This document shows positions 57,601 to 64,000 of a stretch of 64,000 nucleotides of DNA, piece after piece. The translations under genes were made by a program, and so were the position numbers. Under the pieces are notes generated by a model, which was not told the origin of the DNA, searched no databases, and was given only the letters and a program-made list of their open reading frames with translations. The DNA lies in the NCBI RefSeq assembly GCF_029784155.1, contig NC_073693.1, positions 361,164,863 through 361,228,862 of the forward strand, given 5' to 3'. Origin of the DNA: Uranotaenia lowii (lineage: Eukaryota > Arthropoda > Insecta > Diptera > Culicidae). Numbering within the stretch: position 1 is the stretch's first letter; every line of letters begins with the position of its first letter.

Positions 57601-58365
57601 AATTTTGACAATTTTGACAATTTTGACAATTTTGACAATTTTGACAATTTTGACAATTTTGACAATTTTGACAATTTTGACAATTTTGACAATTTTGACA
57701 ATTTTGACAATTTTGACAATTTTGACAATTTTGACAATTTTGACAATTTTGACAATTTTGACAATTTTGACAATTTTGACAATTTTGACAATTTTGACAA
57801 TTTTGACAATTTTGACAATTTTGACAATTTTGACAATTTTGACAATTTTGACAATTTTGACAATTTTGACAATTTTGACAATTTTGACAATTTTGACAAT
57901 TTTGACAATTTTGACAATTTTGACAATTTTGACAATTTTGACAATTTGGACAATTTTGACAATTTTGACAATTTTGACAATTTTGACAATTTTGACAATT
58001 TTGACAATTTTGAAAATTTTGAAAATTTTGACAATTTTGACAATTTTGACAATTTTGACAATTTTGACAATTTTGACAATTTTGACAATTTTGACAATTT
58101 TGACAATTTTGACAATTTTGACAATTTTGACAATTTTGACAATTTTGACAATTTTGACAATTTTGACAATTTTGACAATTTTGACAATTTTGACAATTTT
58201 GACAATTTTGACAATTTTGACAATTTTGACAATTTTGACAATTTTGACAATTTTGACAATTTTGACAATTTTGACAATTTTGACAATTTTGACAATTTTG
58301 ACAATTTTGACAATTTTGACAATTTTGACATTTTCTACAATTTAGTCAATTTTGACAATATAAAA
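54650..58365. repeat. 3.7-kb compound nonamer array with four blocks
   Basis: Four blocks of 9-bp repeats abut: 54,690-55,586 attgacaaa (~100 copies), 55,587-56,352 tttttgtca (~85), 56,353-57,375 mainly tttttgaca with many irregular units, 57,376-58,345 ttttgacaa (~107). Unit variants differ by one or two bases; the first block is inverted relative to the others. Long open frames on both strands are artefacts. Confidence 0.95.
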
Positions 58366-59809
58366 TTTTTTTTTCATAACAAACTTTTGAAGAAAACTGC
58401 AATTTATTCATGATATATTGCTAACAATTGTTCCTCCATCGCTCATTGGGTAGTAGGACGTGGGTGGCGCTTTATTGATTTTTTTTTGTAGGGAAGGTAT
58501 GAGTTTTGTGCATTGAGCATGAATTGTTATTCTTTGGTTTCAATAATCAAAGTGTTAGTGGGTGTTTTTAACAAATCTAGATTCCCGGAGAAAGGCTGAG
58601 TAAGACAACCTGCAATCAAACAGATAAAAATACAAAAAAAATGCCGAATATATTTTATTTTAATGTTGAAAATGGCATATGTGTACTTCTTCCTATCTAG
58701 AAAAAATGTTATATTTTACAGTTATTGTCAGTTGAATACAAAAAAATCGACAAGTATTAATTTTCCAAAACTTGTTTTTGAAAACTCTTAACTGCAAAAT
58801 TGTGTTGTTTTGAATATTTTTATGTTGTATCTTATTTTGGTCTTCCCTGTGAGCTTAATAAAAGCAATCTATTTCGGGGGAAAAGTGTGCGTCCTTCGAG
58901 TGTGTGCGCTGACTGTGAAAAATTTCCCATTCAAATACCGCGACTTTCCATGATAAATGACTTTCCTGTGCTGCTCGCTGCTACTTCTACTTTTGGACCA
59001 TGTGACTCTGTATCTGTATCTATATGAATTTATATGGTTGTTCTCGATTTGGCAGTATGTAAGGTCGTCCACCAAACCGACCGGCTTTGAGAAAAGCAAT
59101 TTTCCAGGGAGCCTAGCTCAAACCTTAAGCTGCTGCCATCATTCAATTTCCATTGTGAGAAAATGCCTCCTCCGAAAGAAGAAACAACGTGACGGACGAA
59201 AAAAGAGGTGGGGGGTCTTTCCCAGCTGTGAGCGTCTTTGGATAGGCTGGAGCTTTCATGTGAGTGCGAGTGATTGATTAGGGATTTGACTGGCCGGGGG
59301 CACTTTTTCAATGGCTGGCCGGCGTGATGGAATAAAAGAATTATGTCAAGGTTGATCTTCTTCTGAAAACGGCGCTGACATTTTCTACCAAATGATTTCT
59401 GTGTCAATTGGTCGTTCGTGTTTTTTCGTTGGTTTTGGTGTTTGGAAAGTTCTTTCACCGAAAAGAGCGATAGCGGAAGTTTCTGATATAAACAGTTCTA
59501 TTTCAAAACACCAAACGCTGCTGTCTGGTCGAGAGGGTGAGAAGTTTGCAAGAAACAAAAACACCTCCCCCGCAACCCGGAGGCATTGGGAAGTCACGTC
59601 TTGCGGCGCGGCGTTTCGGAGATAGTAAGAGACGAGGCGCTTCGCTCGGGCCAGGGCTAAACTTTCGATGACGGTGAAATATTACACAACTTTCAGCTGT
59701 TTCTGGCGGTCGACGTTGAGCGGTTTTGGGAATACCTTGTCCTACAGTTGTTGTCTAGTGCAATTTAGGGTTGAGACTTGAGACTTTTCCTCCCGAGTGC
59801 TGAAGCAAA
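58366..59809. promoter_or_regulatory. upstream region and 5' UTR of the gene starting at 59810
   Basis: No supported CDS. From ~58,870 the sequence is GC-richer and non-repetitive. A probable leader (for example 59,640-59,809) precedes the ATG. No TATA box or initiator can be assigned with confidence. Confidence 0.35.
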
Positions 59810-59864
59810 ATGAGCAGCAAAGTTTTGCTAATATTTCAACTATTTGCCCTTTTATGGTGTATCG
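59810..59864 (+). CDS. first coding exon of a secreted protein gene (partial)
   Basis: gcaaaATG is a good insect start context. It codes MSSKVLLIFQLFALLWCIG, a signal peptide, and runs directly into the donor g|gtaagt at 59865 in phase 1, splitting a Gly-type codon. Exon length, phase and position within the signal peptide match the other small secreted genes here (194, 3512, 21429). The second exon was not found in the next ~4 kb; the intron is AT-rich and long, or the exon lies beyond 64000 past two LINE remnants. A Ly6-like or mucin-like product is possible but not shown. Confidence 0.6.
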
Positions 59865-61556
59865 GTAAGTATCTTTGTTGCTATGAATTTAATAATGGTG
59901 TCATGATTTGTTGGGAGCTTTTTTCGATTGTGGTTCACTTAAATCATTGAAAAAATACAAATTAATTTCATTAATTGAGAAGTCTTAAGGATCCTTCAGG
60001 TTGAGCTTCAATCAGAGGAATATCATAGATCTACAAAATGTATTACCAAGGATTTAAGAAATGGTTTTAATTATTTAGTGAAGAGTTGGTTTTAAAATAT
60101 TATCGGTATATATTTAGAAGTTATGATGGTTTGCATTTTACTAATGTTAAAAAATCCACAGAAAAAGAACTGCTTATGCTATGGCCGGGATATTCTTCAC
60201 TCAGTATGAAAAATTGAGTTAGTATGCACAAATTAATATTCTTATTTAATGAATTTTGTTGGAAGAATAATTAATTTTGATGAAATTTTGAGTTTTGGTT
60301 AACTCTTATAAACAATTTTCAGTGACAATATCATCTCAACTATCTGATAACCTATTTCAATAAATAGCACCCAAAACGATTATATTACTTGAAGTCATTA
60401 TTTTTTTTAATATTAAGTACCACGTGAACGATTAAAAAAGTTAAATTTGATGGAATGTTTTTTTTTTCAAAATTGTGTGGTTCAAAAGGTTTCTCATTTG
60501 TTTAAGTTTTCTTTTGTAGAGAATCTGGAACAATCCTTTTTCCGTATAAAGGTTTTCTTAAATCCAGTGAAAATACCTTCTCAGGAAGTAATTTATAAAA
60601 TATTTTGACTGAAGGAAATATGTGAGAGCATGATAATGTCTTCAATGATAACTAATACGGTGTCTCTGGGAAAAAAAACTTTATTTTTCGAAAATTTGAA
60701 AGCTAGGACTTTCTCCTTTCATTTGAGCCCAAATCAGGAAGTCTTGAACATTTTATTCTTTAAAAGAGCTTAAAGCCTTTTTAAAGGTTTTTTCAAAGAC
60801 AACTTTGAAAACGCTCGTCTTATCTTTAGCGTAAATCCAACTCCATATGTCAATAACATGATTTAATAGGAAATTTCCCTGGCTAGAATTTTGTAGAAGA
60901 CAGCAAAGTGATAAAAATTAAAAGAAAAGAGGTTGAATGTCACAAATAGAGTGAAAATTATTTCATACGAAAAATCTAATAAAACTTCTCACCACTGCTT
61001 GTACTTAGACCTGAAATTGTATTTTACGAGCTTAGTTATTGATTGTAGAGTCTATAAATGTTTAGATTGGATTGTTTACATTAAAAAAAATCTATCTTTC
61101 ATGTTCAGAATAATCTGAAGTAAAGAGCATTTGTAGGGTTTTATTCCGGAAACATGTCTCCCACTTTTATGAAAATTTATTTATTTTTATTATGAGCTAA
61201 GTTAGTGTGAAAACTTCATGAACAAACATTTGGGATAAGGAAACAATTCAGATTTCTTTTTTACATTTAAGCCCAATTTTTTTAAATAATTCACCTGGAT
61301 TTCAAAACCAAACATGTTTGTTGAAAATCTGTCATCCTTTTTTATGATTTCTGAAGGTTTTCATACTTTTCACTTTTAATTGGTTGTAAAACCTCAGACA
61401 CGGGTATCACAAGGATGATAAAGTGTCATATATAGAAGTAAAAAAAAATCAACCTAAATATAGTCGCACAAAAATGGAAGTTTCTTGTGTCCAAATGTTA
61501 TGATACAGCACTTGGAAACACTTAAGGCCGGTTGACAGCACACCATAACTGTATCA
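59865..61556 (+). other. probable large intron, no exon seen
   Basis: AT-rich, with no acceptor followed by a plausible cysteine-rich or mucin-like frame. It ends at a TTTA microsatellite (61,557-61,590) that is the tail of the minus-strand LINE. Confidence 0.4.
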
Positions 61557-61557
61557 T

Positions 61558-61588
<31 letters not shown>

Positions 61589-63400
61589 TTATTATTAATT
61601 CATCGAACAAATGTGTTTAAATGAATAAGTACACGATCAAAAAGAAATAAACAATTTTGATTGGTGTAAACGACGAACAAAACGGCTTGATGGTTCTCCG
61701 AACTGATGTAAGTGCTCAGCATCCTGGAATATGCGCATCATTGCGCTGATTGGTTCATTGTAGCCGTAAGATGTCCTATGAGTTCGATTCGACAACAGCG
61801 AATGAGATCGTGACGTTCTCGACGGAGCTCTAAAGCTGATCATCCTTAGCAGGTTCGGCGATTGCACTTCTCCGTTCAATATTTTTGCGACGAATGTGGC
61901 CTGTTGAGTTTTTCGGCGACGTTCAAGAGTATCTAGGCCCAAGAGCTGGCATCGATGAGAATAAGGGGGCAGATCTTCGGGATGACTCCAAGGCAAATGG
62001 CGTAAAGCGAATCTAATAAACCGTTTTGTACACGTTCGATTCGTAAAATCCAGCTGAGCTGATACGGAGCCCAAACGATTGCAGCGTGCTCAATAATTGA
62101 TCGGACGAGTGCACAGTAAAGTGACTTCAAGCAATACGGGTCTTTAAATTCTCGCGATATTTTAGAGATGAAGCCGAGTTGTCGATTGGCCTTATTAATT
62201 ACCGAAGAACGTTGATTGTTGAAGGTAAGCTGATCATCAAGGATAACACCAAGATCATTAACTTCGAAGACTCTTTTTATATGCTCATTGTCGATGTAGT
62301 AGTCAAATAGAATAGGCGATTTTTTCCGGTGAAAGGTTATCACAGAACACTTTGAGACACTAACAGATAATTTGTTACGTCTACACCATCCATCAAAGTG
62401 GTCTAACAACGATTGAAGGTATTCACAGTCCGCAGCGCATTCTATTAAAACGAATATTTTCAGATCATCAGCATATCCAATTTTTGTTCCATCGTCTAAA
62501 CTGGTTATCAAATCGTTGAAAAATAATGCAAATAACAAAGGCCCCAAGTTACTACCCTGAGGGACGCCAGATCGGTTTATAAAAGGCAAGGAGATACTAT
62601 CGTCAATTTTAATTCTTATGCACCTTTCAGTTAAAAATGACTTGAGCCAATCAATCATATTATTATGAATGCCAAGCTTAGCAAGCTTAGCAAGAAGAAT
62701 TTAATGATCAATGGCATCGAATGCAGCGTTGATGTCGGTGTATATGGCATCAACTTGCTTCTTATTTTCAAGCTGATTCAAACATAACGAAGTGTATTCT
62801 ACATAATTCGTACATACCGATCTTCCAGGCATAAACCCATGTTGTTCCAAAGCAATATATGGCAATGAAGCCTGTAGTAAGGCTTGACTAACTATTATCT
62901 CAAACAGCTTGGAACCTGCGGACAAGCTAGTGATTCCTCGGTATTGTTTAACGTTCCGACGTTCGCCAGTTTTGAAAATCGGGAACATAAACGAAGTTTT
63001 CCACATCTCTGGAAATTTCCGTTGCTGGAAAGACCGATTAAAAATTCGAGCCAGAGGTGATGATACTGCTTCGATGCATCGACAATAAATAGCTGATGGC
63101 ATTCCGTCAGGTTCTGGCGCAAACGAGCTTTTCAGTTTTTTTGCAGCAGCTTCGACAATTTCTTGATTGACTTCAAAGGTGTTAAAGTCTATGGCATCGA
63201 TAGGAACACTGCTAATGGCTTCGATACACTCACGTGCAGTAGAAGCATTGTCCGAAAAAACTGACCGGAAATGCTCAGCAAAAAGATCGCAACACGTTTG
63301 TGGAGAGTTAGCTACAGTCTCATGGAAGAACACTGACGAAAGGATTGCGTTTGATTTCCGTTTTGAGTTTACAAACTTCCAGAAACTCCAGTATCGAGGA
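61557..63400 (-). pseudogene. 5'-truncated LINE reverse transcriptase, minus strand
   Basis: Reads 63420 to 62701, then 62700 to ~62025, then another frame to 61637. It shows the pre-RT/RT region of a jockey/CR1-type element: AEHFRSVFSD, FNRSFQQRKFPEMWK, QYRGITSLSAGSKLFE, DINAAFDAIDH, GVPQGSNLGPLLFALFFNDL, YADDLKIF, VNDLGVILDDQLTF, then LPPYSHRCQLLGLDTLERRR. One in-frame TAA at 62701-62703 and a single-base loss in an A-run near 62025 break it. It lacks the endonuclease, and its 3' end is a (AAAT)n tail seen as TTTA repeats at 61,557-61,590. Confidence 0.85.
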
Positions 63401-64000
63401 ATTGCTGTAGTATCTGACAATCTGCCAAAATGTTAACATTCAGGAAAAAATTCAAATCATCCGCGTACATTAGTACTCCGCATCCAAAAAGCAGCTTGTT
63501 AATTTCATTGCCGAACAGGATGAACAATAAAGGGCCCAAATTACTTCCTTGTGGTACTCCTGAAGTCGGAATGAAATCTGAAGATTCAGATTTTCCGATT
63601 TTAACAGCAAGACGACGATTTGTTAAATAGCGAAATCCAGCTACTGCAGGCTGAAAACATAACATCGTTGCCAATCCTCTCTAGGACCTTCGAGCTGACA
63701 GCTAGTGATGTGACGCCATGATTATTAAGAACCTCTTGCTTATCACCCTTTTTGATGACTGGGCTCATGAAATAACTTTTCCAGGTGGCAGGAAACTGAT
63801 GTTGTTGTAAGGACTGATTGAAAATATAAGTCAGGGGCTTAACAAGTATATAGTGCAACTTTTTTTCAACACGCACTCAGGTAAATATGCAGGACGAACT
63901 TCTACATCGTGTTAATCAAATGAAGGACCTTGGCGTTGTTTTGGATAGTCATATGACATTTAAGACAGCTTTGTGGTGGCCATTTGAAACTACATGGGTA
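63401..64000. pseudogene. second LINE remnant, rearranged with internal inversion
   Basis: Minus strand 63880-63401 holds RT pieces in order: TYIFNQSLQQHQFPATWK, GVTSLAVSSKVLE, an internal deletion removing the first catalytic Asp, then YLTNRRLAVKIG, GVPQGSNLGPLLFILFGNEI and YADDLNFF, ending near LADCQILQQFLD. From ~63885 the plus strand codes HRVNQMKDLGVVLDSHMTFK, which is the part that normally follows YADD. The two segments are thus opposite in orientation and meet at ~63880. The minus-strand part abuts the other LINE remnant. Confidence 0.65.

Noticed and set aside
54570..58413. Open frames up to 782 codons on both strands ((NDK)n, (CQF)n, (TIL)n)
   Set aside because: Same artefact of nonamer arrays; codon content changes exactly at block borders.
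1..64000. CRISPR array, bacterial operon or rRNA genes
   Set aside because: Spliced genes, eukaryotic poly(A) signals and eukaryotic transposons throughout; the tandem arrays have no spacers.

Overview
The window looks like AT-rich nuclear DNA from a dipteran, most probably a mosquito. Evidence: short introns with GT-AG borders, dipteran-style promoters, tiny mucin-like GPI-anchored proteins resembling mosquito midgut mucins, and a dense load of nested MITEs, a Tc1 element, a tRNA-derived SINE and CR1/jockey-type LINEs. No bacterial or CRISPR features are visible. The species call is inference.

Host genes are few and small. A Ly6-like GPI-anchored protein lies at 194-873. A proline/lysine-rich mini-protein is present twice in inverted orientation (3512-3850 plus; 9803-10138 minus). 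A Ser/Thr/Ala mini-mucin lies at 21429-21844, and a lone signal-peptide exon at 59810-59864 opens a gene whose remaining exons were not found. All five share one design: a short first exon coding the signal peptide and a phase-1 intron at its end. The four complete genes then carry a low-complexity or cysteine-rich second exon ending in a hydrophobic GPI-type tail. A possible terminal exon of an unknown gene is at 14607-14821 (minus), and the first 115 bases may be the end of another gene.

The rest is mostly mobile and repetitive DNA. 4.4-7.0 kb: a TIR element with a second nested in it. 10.9-14.5 kb: a 3.6-kb TIR element holding a 1.06-kb MULE-like insert with a perfect 10-bp target duplication. 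15-15.9 kb: a 97-bp satellite built of three related subunits. 19.4 kb: a GC-rich retroposon with a 13-bp duplication. 22.5 kb: a hAT MITE. 24.6-26.2 kb: a Tc1 element of IR/DR type with a broken transposase. 27.6-30.6 kb: a fold-back hAT-like element with ~645-bp arms, one arm hit by two hAT MITEs and the other preserving both empty sites. 31.2 and 33.2 kb: further MITEs. 35.1-39.8 kb: a LINE with both ORFs open, ORF1 ending in a UAG that is in frame with ORF2. 40.7-42.8 and 54.65-58.4 kb: about 5.7 kb of 9-bp repeats. 43.9 kb: a piggyBac-like MITE. 45.4 kb: a SINE. 47.1-48.1 kb: a ~1-kb palindrome. 50.6-52 kb: a mariner-type relic. 61.6-64 kb: two decayed LINEs, one apparently inverted by twin priming.

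Nothing suggests an operon or pathway. The best candidates for new biology are the mini-GPI gene family with its shared signal-peptide exon, the LINE whose ORF2 has no usable AUG, and the nonamer arrays whose core is shared with nearby 11-bp repeats.
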